Shown here piece after piece: positions 34,958 to 44,794 of a stretch of 64,000 bases of DNA; positions within the stretch are counted from its first letter, which is position 1; the number at the start of each line of letters is the position of its first letter. The notes beneath the pieces were generated by a model. It was not told the DNA's origin. It ran no database searches and was given only the letters and a program-made list of their open reading frames with translations. A program made the translations under genes and the position numbers. Origin of the DNA: Giardia muris (Eukaryota > Fornicata > Diplomonadida > Hexamitidae); NCBI GenBank assembly GCA_006247105.1, contig CM016925.1, forward strand, positions 2,728,001-2,792,000, written 5' to 3'.

Positions 34958-36832
34958 TCACTTCCCCCTGCATCCGAACCACCAACCGAGGAAGCCCCCG
35001 AGGCCTCCCAGGACCAGAAGGACGGCAATGACGATCCCCGCAATGGCACCCCCCGAGAGCCCCGAAGAACTGGAGGAGGGGGGATCGGGACACTTCCCAC
35101 TGGTGTCGGGGCCGCTTCCATTCCAGCAGGTCGTGCAGGCGTCCTTCGTGCAGACCGTACAGCCGGTCGGACATGCGGTGCAGTTGACGGGAGAGCCAGA
35201 GGCCGAGTTGTAGTATCCGAGGGCACATTCATCGCAGGTGAGGTCTGTGCTTCCAGCTGAGATAGAGCACCTCTTGCACCCGGCCGGGCAGAGGGTGAAA
35301 GCCCCCGTGGTCGCATCGAGAGGGAAGGGGGAGCCATTGGCAGCCTGAGAGCACTTCCCATCAGCGGCCGTCTGGCACAGCTTGCTCCCGATCGAAGTCC
35401 CGGAGGTGGGGGTTATGGGATAGCAGCCTCCGTTGAAGAAGAAGTAGTTGTTGCTCCCGGCCGGATTCTTGCACGCCTCGCACTTCGTGGCGGTCTTCTC
35501 GACAGGATTCCCGTCCGCCTTCATGCAGACGTTGTCCCCGGCTGCTCTCGTCGTTCCCTTGTTAATGTCCCCGATCGGGGTGCAGGTCCCATCAATCGGG
35601 ACGAACCCGGCCTTGCACTCCTTGCAGACGAGGGCCTCCCCGACGAGGAACTGGTTGTCCTTGGAGCAGATCCCCATCGAGCTCGCCTTGTAGGGGGAGA
35701 GGCAGGCCCCGTGGTAGAGCATGTATCCATTGAGGCAGGACGTGCAGGAGCCGGAGGAGGGGTCCTTTGTGCACACCTTGTCGTTCACGTCGACGCACTC
35801 ATCGTCGACCGGGACCTGGCTGCTCTTCGAGCACACGTCGCAGACGAGCCCGAGGCCGAGGTTGAGGCAGCTCTCGCATCCCGTCGAGCACTGGTTGCAG
35901 GCCGTGATGGCGGAGCCGTTCTTGACAGGCCCGAATCCCGCCTTGCAGCCCGTGCACTTGGTCACGTCGTCGTTACAGATCCCGCAATTCTGGACGGTGC
36001 AGGCGGTGCAGGTCTTAGCGGTGTCTCCAACGAGGCCGAAGCCCTCCTTGCAGACGGTGCAGGCTGTAGATGAGCAGGTTTTGCAGTTCTCAACGGTGCA
36101 CTTCGTGCAGGTTCCGTAGTTCTTGGTCGTATCGCTGTTAGCAGTATAGAAGAACCCTTCAGAGCACTTGTCGGTATCACAGTTTTGATGATTCGTGTCG
36201 GTGTCGCACTGATCGCACCCAGTGGGGCAAGTCCCACAAGTTGCCGAGGTGCCCGACCCCGAAAGGAAGAAGGCGGGCCCGCACTTGGAGCAGGTGTTGG
36301 CAGCACTCGCCTGGACGCAGTTGGGGACTGAACAGGAGTAGCAGTTGGCGTTGTTCGCATCTGGGAGGTAGCCCGAAGCGCAGGCGTCGCACTTCCCGGT
36401 CCCAACAGCGTATCCAGTTGCGCACGTCTTGCAGGTGTTGGCCTGGCTCGCCTCGGTGCAGTGGTCGCAGCTCGTGCACTCGAAGCACTGGGTTATGGAG
36501 CTTGAGCTGTCGGGTTTGTAGCCCGAGGCGCAGGTGTTGCATTTACTGGCTGGAGTGTCATATCCAGTCTTGCAGGTGTCGCAGGTGTCGTCGGCGTTCG
36601 CCGTGGCACAGTTGGTGCAAGCGGCGCAGGAGTAGCAGGCGGTCTTGTCTTCCTTGGGAAGGAAGCCGTCGTTGCAGGCGTCGCACCCTGAGTTGTCTGC
36701 ATTGCACGTCTTGCAGTTGTCGATGGAACAAGTGTCGCTCCTGACTTTTCGGAGCTCGTTGTCGCCGGGAAGAGGGGCTCTTACTTGGGCAGCGAGGACG
36801 GCACTCACCACGAGCAGGAGTGAAACGAACAT
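34958..36832 (-). CDS. Variant-specific surface protein with signal peptide (unit M1, probable expressible VSP)
   Basis: This 624-residue protein is the only VSP here with a secretory leader (MFVSLLLVVSAVLAAQ). Variant-specific surface proteins coat the Giardia trophozoite and are switched to evade immunity. The N-terminal half is a string of tightly spaced CxxC repeats (CKTCNADNSGCDAC type). The C-terminal half has the GGCY-containing cassette layout of the other units. The last 34 residues are SGG, a membrane segment of about 25 residues and the CRGK cytoplasmic tail, one Ala shorter than the G. intestinalis CRGKA. The ATG at 36,832 has 1.9 kb without genes upstream. It heads an array of two leaderless units. 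Confidence 0.9.
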   Translation of the reverse strand: MFVSLLLVVSAVLAAQVRAPLPGDNELRKVRSDTCSIDNCKTCNADNSGCDACNDGFLPKEDKTACYSCAACTNCATANADDTCDTCKTGYDTPASKCNTCASGYKPDSSSSITQCFECTSCDHCTEASQANTCKTCATGYAVGTGKCDACASGYLPDANNANCYSCSVPNCVQASAANTCSKCGPAFFLSGSGTSATCGTCPTGCDQCDTDTNHQNCDTDKCSEGFFYTANSDTTKNYGTCTKCTVENCKTCSSTACTVCKEGFGLVGDTAKTCTACTVQNCGICNDDVTKCTGCKAGFGPVKNGSAITACNQCSTGCESCLNLGLGLVCDVCSKSSQVPVDDECVDVNDKVCTKDPSSGSCTSCLNGYMLYHGACLSPYKASSMGICSKDNQFLVGEALVCKECKAGFVPIDGTCTPIGDINKGTTRAAGDNVCMKADGNPVEKTATKCEACKNPAGSNNYFFFNGGCYPITPTSGTSIGSKLCQTAADGKCSQAANGSPFPLDATTGAFTLCPAGCKRCSISAGSTDLTCDECALGYYNSASGSPVNCTACPTGCTVCTKDACTTCWNGSGPDTSGKCPDPPSSSSSGLSGGAIAGIVIAVLLVLGGLGGFLGWWFGCRGK

Positions 36833-38724
36833 TCTACCGGCAGAGGGTCGAAGCGGGATTCCGGGATGTGCTGGTGCCAGACAGAGGGCTCAGAAGGACT
36901 GTCGGGATGTGGGAAGGAGTCGAGAGCGGGCCGTGGGAAGAGGCGTTCGAGGTCGTCCAGAGGGGTCACGGTATTGTCAGGAGGGAAGGGACATCCCGCA
37001 GGACGGGGCAGATCCGACTTGGGAATAGTCCGAAGGTCCATCCCCCGTCCTGGACTCACTCCCCCCATGGATCTGGAGGACATCGGACGCCTTTGAGTTG
37101 AGGGGAGAGGCCGTTCTGCAGGCAGGTTCATGACCTCATGTGGTCGTCTGCCCTCAGGGACAAGCCCGACCATGACAGGGCCCGGGGGTCCGCTTCGACG
37201 GGGAGCGTGTGATCGCATCTCTTGGCACTGGACAACTCTACCAGCACCCCGGTTGTCCCGGCTCCACTTGTGCGAGTGCTACGTGGACCAGTCCAGGACC
37301 ACGCTGGTGGACGAGGAGCACGGCTGATAGTTGAGATGGCGTGCCGATCCCTGACAGGGGACTCGCAGCATCCGGAAGTCCTGAGCAGTCTCGCATGCCT
37401 CAAGACGCCTCTGGTGGGGGAACGTCCTGGGCATCGATCCGCCTGGGGACTGCACAGGGAGGCAGTGTCCTTGGCGTACTCGGTCAGGACTGGATCGACG
37501 ACGATGCTCAGACGAAGGCTCGGTCCTCGTCTTCGGGGCTGATGGTCTGGGACGTTGGGGGGCTCGTATGCCACTGACTCCACTCTGAAGGACGGACTTC
37601 ATCGCTTCCAGTCGGCCCGGAAGACCCCGTGGCTGCCCCGTTGCTCGTCTCCCAGTCCGAAGGGGACCGGTCGAAGGTTTCCTCAACGCTGTGCTTCCGT
37701 CCAGACACCCCACGCCTCTGAGGTCAGCGGTCATCCCAGCTCGGATCGTGGGAGCCAGCAGGACGTCCTGGACCACAGAGAACCGAGGGGCAGGGGGATT
37801 CCGAAGACGCCCAGGAAGTCCCATTGGGCGGTCGTGCAGTCCAACAAGAAGCGCCCAGCCGACACGATCCCCCGGGGCAGACCTGGCCTACGACTTGCGG
37901 GCTCTTTGGTGGTCGGTTCCTGCAGCCTCCTCTGCGTACTGAGAAGTCAGAAGCGTCCTTCTACTCCCCGATGGCTCGGCCCCAGGCCATGTAGATCTTC
38001 TACCCTCTCTGTGACTACAAAGGCGAGGAGGGAGAAACAGGGGAGGCCAAGAGGTCGCTTGTGGAGGACTTCCTCGTGTAACCCCGGGCCCAAGGGACTG
38101 CTCGACTGTCCTTACCTCCGGGGTATCGTACACCGGCCATCGAGAGGAGATGAGCCATGCCCAGGGCGGTTTCAGGTCGTGAGGGACAGATCCCGGCAGT
38201 TATGCTCCACACGGGGCCGCAGGCAGGAGTCCTTCCGAGTGGTCATGGCTCCCTCCGGCTTCCAGCCGATGAGGAACGGCGTCAGACGTGCGTCCCACTG
38301 GGGCTCTCCGAAAGGGCGGTGCGTCGTTCCTTGACAGGTCGAGGGCCAGATCGATGCTCGTGGTTCGGGCCTGCTCTCCAGGACGTCCCGGTCCGTTCTA
38401 TTGTTCCTGGACACCTCAGAAGAGCGGGATAACCACAACAGCGCCCCGGCCTGAGCCCACCAGCTGCTCGAGGAGGGGCCGATCGAATGGACTGCTATCA
38501 CCAACGTGGACGAGCCCCCACCATCCCCTCCCTCGGACAGCCCGGAGCGAGTCTTCCCCTCTCCCTTCTCTGAGGAGGAGGACCGAAGGGCTCCAAGCAC
38601 ATCGGCCTTCTTGTCGAAAGAGCCTCCAGCCCCCGGTCGACTGGAGGCATGGGACGAGGATGCTCCTCCCCAGCTGTTCACACGTCCTTCGTCCGTCCTG
38701 GTGGGGCACGACTCCCAGGACTCG
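36833..38724. other. GC-rich gene-free interval between the two arrays
   Basis: About 1.9 kb with no convincing gene. Frames of up to 259 codons (37,555-38,334 plus, 37,279-37,824 minus) are low-complexity, Arg/Pro/Ser-rich and lack domains, as expected from GC-rich non-coding DNA. A stretch near 37,460-37,520 weakly resembles the orphan gene near 27,250-27,310. The right end runs into the truncated kinase copy. The left end must contain the promoter of the signal-peptide VSP. Confidence 0.5.
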
Positions 38725-39756
38725 TCACTGGTGCCCCTCTGCCTCATCAAGGACGTCCCGTGCTGTCGGACGTCTCTCGGGATCCTTCGAGAGCATCCGA
38801 GAGATGAGGGCAGCAAGTTCTGAGGGACGACCCTCGAGAGGAGGAGCGGGCGTCTTTTCGAGGACAGCTGCTACATTCCTGAATGGACGACCCCCAGTGC
38901 ACATCTCATATCCAATCACCCCCAGGGCCCAGACGTCGACAGACTTGTCGTAGTCCTCCTCTCGGAGGATCTCGGGGGCCATGTAAGGCTGTGTCCCTGC
39001 GTATGTACCCATCCAAGACGAGTCACCGAGTGCTCTTGCAACCCCGAAGTCTCCCAGGATGCATCGGCCGTCCGGGGCAAGGAGGACGTTCTCCGGTTTC
39101 AGATCTCTGTGGACGATCCTATTTCCGTGGAGGTATGTAAGAGCAGCGGCCACCTCTCGGATCACCCTCCAGACCTCTTGATCGCTATATGAAGACCTGG
39201 CCTTCCTTCGTCTATCCATCTCCCCACGGATGTCTCCACAACAGAGTTCTGTTACGAGCACAAAGATGTCATCGAGGCTGTCCTCTCCTGTCTCAAGGCA
39301 TCGGATGATGTTCGGATGGTCGAGGGAGGGGAGTATCTCCGCCTCTCTGCGAAGCAGTTCTCGTTCCTCATCATTGTGTCTTCCAAGGCTGACGACCTTG
39401 ACCGCCACGTTCCTACCATTCCCATGGCCTGCATAGACATCCCCAAAGGCCCCTTTTCCGAGTATAGCGATCAAACGATACCCCGAGAGGCTGTCTGGGA
39501 GCCTCGGAAGCGTGGGTTGGTTCAGAAGCATCCGTCGCATCTTCTCGCCTTCTGCGTGCTCGGCTGCCGTCCTGCCCTCCCCGTCCCTCAGGTCCCTCTC
39601 CAGGAGGAGGAGGCCGGCGCACTCCTCGTGTCCTCTCCCCACTGCATGCATCAGGGCCGTCCATCCCCTCCCGTCCTGGAGGCGGGCCTCGAGGGGCCGG
39701 AGGAGGCGGACGACCTCGGTCTGGCCTCGGGAGGCGGCGTGCATCAGGGCCGTCAT
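38725..39756 (-). pseudogene. 5'-truncated ankyrin/NEK-type kinase copy
   Basis: From an ATG at 39,756 (MTALMHAASRGQTEVVRLLR) this 343-residue frame encodes two ankyrin repeats and a complete kinase domain: glycine loop, VAVK lysine, HRDLKPEN, DFG and APE. It equals the 3' half of the gene at 29.3-31.7 kb with three visible amino-acid changes in the ankyrin part and a different end (DEAEGHQ for KKAERHQ). The coiled coil and N-terminal ankyrins are missing: homology stops at 39,764 in mid-repeat. It could still be translated as a small active kinase, but truncation at a duplication breakpoint makes a pseudogene more likely. Confidence 0.7.
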
Positions 39757-39764
39757 GCCTGAGG
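38750..39764 (-). repeat. Segmental duplication, copy 2 (ankyrin/kinase 3' part)
   Basis: Direct repeat of 29,311-30,325. The right breakpoint lies inside an ankyrin repeat, 108 bases before the first plus-strand VSP start. The left breakpoint is close to the kinase stop, beyond which similarity fades over about 25 bases. Confidence 0.85.
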
Positions 39765-39872
39765 GGTTCGGCTTGGTCAAGGAGTCTTTCAGCCATAGCT
39801 GGTGCAGTACTCGGGACGATTGACCGCTCCTCCGGGAGGGCAGTACCGGAGATCGACGTCCTCGAGGGCTCG

Positions 39873-41429
39873 ATGGAGGTGAAGGCTCGAGCTGCGGGGA
39901 CGTGTGCAGCTGATTCGACCTTCACCATCCCGGGGGTTGAGGGGACGTTCTGCAAGAAGTGCAGTGACACGAGTCAGGCCCCGATCGACGGGGTGTGTGG
40001 GACTCCAGTAGCAGGCACGGATCACTGCACGTCGGATAACAATGGGGCCTGCACGGACTGCAAAGCGACCAGTGGTAACAGGGACCCTTCTACCAACAAA
40101 TACTTCCTGTTCGAGGGAGGCTGTTATGACCAGACACAGGGGGTTGGGAGTAAGCTCTGCCAGACGGCTGCCAGTGGTCAGTGTACAGCGAAGGTCGATA
40201 AGATAGAGGGGGTGTTCGTCAAGGACGGGAAGCTCTACCTCTGCAGTGACAACTCGACAGATGCGGGAGGAAAAGAGAACTGCGGTACGTGCACCTACGA
40301 GTCGTCCTCAACCACCTTCACCTGTCAGACCTGCCTTCCCGGCTTCGGCCTTGTTGGAGAGAATGACAAGACCTGCAAGAAGTGCACTCTCGAGCACTGC
40401 ATATTCTGTGACGGGGATGAGAAGATCTGCAAGGCCTGCGAATCCGGCTACGAGCCCGTCTTCAGCACGTTCCCCCGCATCGACTCCTGCCAGGCCTGCC
40501 CCGAGACATGCAAGGAGTGCGCCGACATCGGGTTCGGGCGCGTGTGCGTCTCCTGCAAGGACGAAAAGGTCCCGATCGACGGAGAGTGCGTCGATGCGAA
40601 CACGAAGGTCTGCACGGGGTCCTCCGGCACCTGCACGGCCTGCCTCAACGGCTTCATGCACTTCATGGGGGGTTGCTACTCGCCCCAGAAGGCGAGCGAG
40701 ATGAAGCTGTGCGCGAAGGAGAACCAGGTCCTCGTCGGGAACACGACCGTCTGCTCCGAGTGCCAACAGGGCTTCGTCCCGATCAACGGGACCTGCTCCC
40801 CCCTGGCCGTCGTGAACACGGGGACGAGGGCGACTCCTCATAACATCTGCCTCGACTCGAGCGGGAACAAGGTCTCGGACACCGCCACGAAGTGCGAGGC
40901 CTGCATCACGACAACAGTCGGGACCTCTCCCAACCAGTTTGACTACTTCCTGTTCGATGGAGGCTGCTACCCCAAGACGACTGGGGGCTCCTCCACGGTC
41001 GGGGACTCGATTTGTTCTGCTGCCTCTAATGGGGTCTGTCAGACTGTCAATGCCACCTCGGGCCTCTACCTCGACAATGGTAACATCGTCTCCTGCTCCT
41101 CGAAGGTCCCGGGGTGCGGAGCCTGCACCTCGTCGAGCGGCGCCGTCACCTGCTCCAAGTGCGGCCTGGGGTACTACAACTCGGCCTCTAGTGGCACCAC
41201 CTGCACGGCCTGCCCTTCAGGATGCACGGTCTGCACCGATGCGACCACCTGCACGACCTGCTGGAATGGAAGCGGCCCCGACACCAGTGGGAAGTGTCCC
41301 GATCCCCCCTCCTCCAGCTCCTCGGGGCTCTCGGGGGGTGCCATTGCGGGGATCGTCATCGCCGTCCTTCTGGTCCTGGGAGGCCTCGGGGGCTTCCTCG
41401 GTTGGTGGTTCGGATGCAGGGGGAAGTGA
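39873..41429 (+). CDS. VSP unit P1, first of the plus-strand array, no signal peptide
   Basis: This 518-residue frame begins MEVKARAAGTCAADSTFTIP, which corresponds to the 5' segment of unit M3 and not to a leader, so the upstream signal-peptide part appears lost at the breakpoint next to the truncated kinase. The ATG belongs to a unique context (ctcgATGGAGGTG), not the usual junction. The body carries CxxC and GGCY motifs. Its tail (WNGSGPDTSGKCPDPP) matches the signal-peptide VSP M1. The membrane segment and CRGK are intact. It probably cannot reach the surface as it stands. Confidence 0.75.
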   Translation: MEVKARAAGTCAADSTFTIPGVEGTFCKKCSDTSQAPIDGVCGTPVAGTDHCTSDNNGACTDCKATSGNRDPSTNKYFLFEGGCYDQTQGVGSKLCQTAASGQCTAKVDKIEGVFVKDGKLYLCSDNSTDAGGKENCGTCTYESSSTTFTCQTCLPGFGLVGENDKTCKKCTLEHCIFCDGDEKICKACESGYEPVFSTFPRIDSCQACPETCKECADIGFGRVCVSCKDEKVPIDGECVDANTKVCTGSSGTCTACLNGFMHFMGGCYSPQKASEMKLCAKENQVLVGNTTVCSECQQGFVPINGTCSPLAVVNTGTRATPHNICLDSSGNKVSDTATKCEACITTTVGTSPNQFDYFLFDGGCYPKTTGGSSTVGDSICSAASNGVCQTVNATSGLYLDNGNIVSCSSKVPGCGACTSSSGAVTCSKCGLGYYNSASSGTTCTACPSGCTVCTDATTCTTCWNGSGPDTSGKCPDPPSSSSSGLSGGAIAGIVIAVLLVLGGLGGFLGWWFGCRGK

Positions 41430-41436
41430 GTGAATG
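41427..41436 (+). promoter_or_regulatory. Representative VSP junction TGAGTGAATG
   Basis: Stop TGA (41,427-41,429), spacer GTGA and ATG (41,434-41,436). AGTGAA (41,429-41,434), a match to the AGTRAA poly(A) consensus, runs from the last base of the stop to the first base of the ATG. The same ten bases occur at all other junctions of both arrays, for example 43,316, 46,634, 50,277, 55,416 and 62,706, and inverted at 34,960 and 33,374. Confidence 0.7.
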
Positions 41437-41440
41437 GTGA

Positions 41441-43318
41441 AGGGGAGGGAAGAACGCGAGAGCCCTCTCGTGCACGGAAGGAGATGCATCAGGCAACTGC
41501 AAGACGGGGAGCTGCCTCGACCTCGGGACGCTGGGGAAGGTATGCAAGGAGTGCGCGACCACGACCGAGGCCTCGATCGACGGGACGTGCAGCTCGGCTA
41601 TTGAGAGCAACACGTGTTCCAATGGTGTCTGCACGGCATGTACAGGGACCTACTTCCTCTTCTACGGGGGGTGCTACAACCAGGCCAGTGGAGGCGAGGG
41701 CGCTGCTCTCTGCTCGGCGGCATCGAACGGGCAGTGCTCAGAGAGGGCCAGTGGTGCGACGGGCATCTTCGTGAAGGGGAGCGACTCCAACCCCTCAGGC
41801 CTCTACACCTGTGATGATAAGACGAACGGGGTTCCCAACTGCAAGACCTGCACCTCCCCCGCCGCCGACAAGCCGACCTGCACGGAGTGCGCCTCCGGGT
41901 TCGGGCCTGTCGTGGAGAGCCTCGAGACACCAACGATCACCTCCTGTGTCAACTGCTCATCGGACGAGAACTGCAAGAGCTGCATGCAGATCGGGACCAG
42001 CTTCGTGTGTCTCGAGTGCAAGGATGCCACTCACGTCCCCGTCAACGGGAAGTGCGTCCTCAAGGACAGTGCCTCCTCCTGCACCCCTGCCTCCAATGCC
42101 GGGAAGTGCACGGCCTGCAAGGAGGGGAGCCTCTTCTTCCACGACGGCTGCTTCAGCCCCGAGAGCCTCAAGAGCCTCGGGATCTGCCTCGAGTCCTTCT
42201 CCGTCCCGGGCTGGTCCGAGGTCCTCTGCGGTAAGTGCGGGAAGGGGCTCGCCCCCGTCGACGGGAGGTGTCTGAAGGTGGAAGGGGGGAAGGCCGATTC
42301 GACCAGCTCATGCACGACGAGCCAAGATGGAACTCAGGTCGGGGTCTGCAACTCCTGTGGGTCCTCGAACACCCACTTCCTCTTCAACGGGGGGTGCTAC
42401 GACCAGTCAAAGGAGCCCGGGAACAAGCTGTGCAGTGCAATGACGACTCGGGCGGCAGACGGGACCTGCTCGACCTCGACCTCCATCGCCTTCCTCAAGG
42501 ACAAGAAGCTCTACCTCTGCGGGGACGCGACGAACGGGAAGGCGAACTGCAACACCTGCACCTACTCCACGTCCTTCTCCTGCACGTCCTGCCTCAACGG
42601 ATGCATGCTCTCCAACTCCTCCTGCCTCTCCTCCTTCGATGCGGACAAGACGGGCCTCTGTGCCAGGAGCAACCAGCTTCTCGTCGGGGAGGCCCTGGTG
42701 TGCAAGGAGTGCAAGAAGGGAAGCGTTCCGATCGACGGGACGTGCCTCGAGGTCAGCTCGACCATCTCGAGGACGGCCACCAACGACGTCTGCATGAAGG
42801 CCGACGGGAAGACTCCTGTCGACGGAACCGCCACGAGGTGCGAGAACTGCTCGACGAACTACTTCCTCTTCGAGGGGGGCTGCTATCCCACGACCACGGG
42901 CTCCGTCGGGAGCAAGCTGTGCTCATCGGCCTCCAATGGTCAGTGCTCTCAGGCTGCCAATGGCTCCCCCTTCCCTCTCTCCAGTGGCGTCTTCACCCTC
43001 TGTCCGGCCGGGTGTGGGGCCTGCACGAACGCGACCGCCTGCACGTCCTGCGGTCTCGGGTACTACAACACGACCTCCGTCACCTCCTCCTCTGACTGCA
43101 CGGCCTGCCCCAGTGGCTGCACGACGTGCTCCGCCTCGGCCTGCATCACGTGCTGGGACGGGAGTGCCCCGACCGACGGGAAGTGCAGTGCCGTCCCCTC
43201 CTCCAGCTCCTCGGGGCTCTCGGGGGGTGCCATTGCGGGGATCGTCATTGCCGTCCTGCTGGTCCTGGGAGGCCTCGGGGGCTTCCTCGGTTGGTGGTTC
43301 GGATGCAGGGGGAAGTGA
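41441..43318 (+). pseudogene. VSP unit P2 (family A), startless
   Basis: The VSP frame is open for 625 codons from just after a TGA at 41,438-41,440. The junction ATG (41,434) is out of phase and would give only about 57 residues before a stop. The unit starts KNARALSCTEGDASGNCKTG and carries the family A middle (SDSNPSGLYTC, VVESLETPTITSC). It has the EPGNK version of the small variable patch at 42,411-42,420. The C-terminal membrane segment and CRGK are complete. Confidence 0.75.
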
Positions 43319-43342
43319 GTGAATGGTGAAGGGGAAGGATGA

Positions 43343-44794
43343 GACGGGGGTGGTTCGACCTTCACCATCCCGGGGGTTGAGGGGACGTTCTGCAAGAAGT
43401 GCAGTGAGACGAGTCAGGCCCCGATCGATGGGGCTTGTGCAGCGGATCCGACTACCACTGTCTCGGATGCTGAATGTGCCAATGGTGTCTGTACAAAGTG
43501 TGGAGACTCAAGTACGGACTACTTCCTCTTCTATGGTGGGTGCTACAACAAGACGGGTGACGTCGGGAAGAAGCTCTGCTCAACCGTCGCCAGTGGTGCT
43601 TGTACTGCGGCGGCCACGGATGCCATCACCTTTGTCAAGGACGGGAAGCTCTACCTCTGCAGTGACACCTCAGCAAATGCAGGAGGAAAAGAGAACTGCG
43701 GTACATGCACCTACGCCTCGGATACAAGCACCTTCACCTGTCAGACCTGCCTTCCCGGCTTCGGCCTTCTTGCCGACTCGACCTGCAAGGCCTGCACCAT
43801 CCAGAACTGCAAGACGTGCGACACGGACGAGAAGATCTGCAAGGCCTGCCTCCCCTCCTTCGGCCCGACCTACAACTCCTCCCTTGCCATCACGTCCTGC
43901 GACTCCTGTCCCAAGAACTGCACCTCCTGCACCAACCTCGGTCCGGGGCTCGTCTGCACCGAGTGTCCGACTGATCAGGCCCCGATCGACGGGACGTGCG
44001 TGGATAAGAACGACAAGGTCTGCACCGACTCCTCCGGCACCTGCACGTCCTGCCTCAATGGATACGTCCCCTACCTCGAGGGATGCTACTCGACCTTCAA
44101 GGCCGCCGAGCTGGGCGTCTGTGCGAAGGAGAAGCAGTTCCTGGTCGGGAACACGACGGTCTGCTCCGAGTGCAAGCCGGGCTTCGTCCCGATCAACGGA
44201 GAATGCCTTCTGGTCGCCTCGACGAACGTGACGAGGGCGACCCAGATCTGCCAGAAGGAGGACGGAAGCGCCCCCGACGCGTCCTCCACGAGGTGCGGGA
44301 AGTGCCAGGACGTGACCGGGGCCTCGACCACTAACTTCTTCCTCCTCAACGGGGGCTGCTACAACGCCTCCACGGAGGTCGGGAAGAGCGCCTGCACCAC
44401 GGCCTCTAATGGAGTCTGCACAGCTGTCAATCCCGCCTCGGGCCTCTACCTCAATGGGACCGTCCTCACCTCCTGCGCCCCCGGGTGCGCCACCTGCAAG
44501 AGTGGGACGGACTGCACCAAGTGCCTCTCAGTGGGGTACTACAACACTACTACTGTGACCGGCCCCTCCGACTGCACGGCCTGTCCCAGTGGGTGCACCT
44601 CCTGTCCAAGTGGGACGTGCGACCTCTGCTGGGACGGCTCCACTCCCACCAACAATGCCTGCCCCCCTCCCCCCTCCTCCAGCTCCTCGGGGCTCTCGGG
44701 GGGCGCCATTGCGGGGATCGTCATTGCCGTCCTGCTGGTCCTGGGAGGCCTCGGGGGCTTCCTCGGTTGGTGGTTCGGGTGCAGGGGGAAGTGA
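43343..44794 (+). pseudogene. VSP unit P3, startless
   Basis: This is the shortest complete unit, 483 codons. The junction differs from the rest (ATGGTGAAGGGGAAGGATGAGACG), and a TGA at 43,340-43,342 closes the frame directly before TFTIPGVEGTFCKKC. There is no early in-frame ATG; a GTG at 44,000 opens a 264-residue part. The 3' kilobase is nearly identical to minus-strand M2. The C-terminal tail differs from M2 (WDGSTPTNNACPPPP versus WDGSSFNGKCPDPP), marking the end of the shared tract. Confidence 0.75.

Noticed and set aside
37555..38334. 259-codon plus-strand frame in the gene-free interval
   Set aside because: Basic, Ser/Pro/Arg-rich, no domain, with overlapping frames of similar length on the other strand, as expected by chance in GC-rich DNA.
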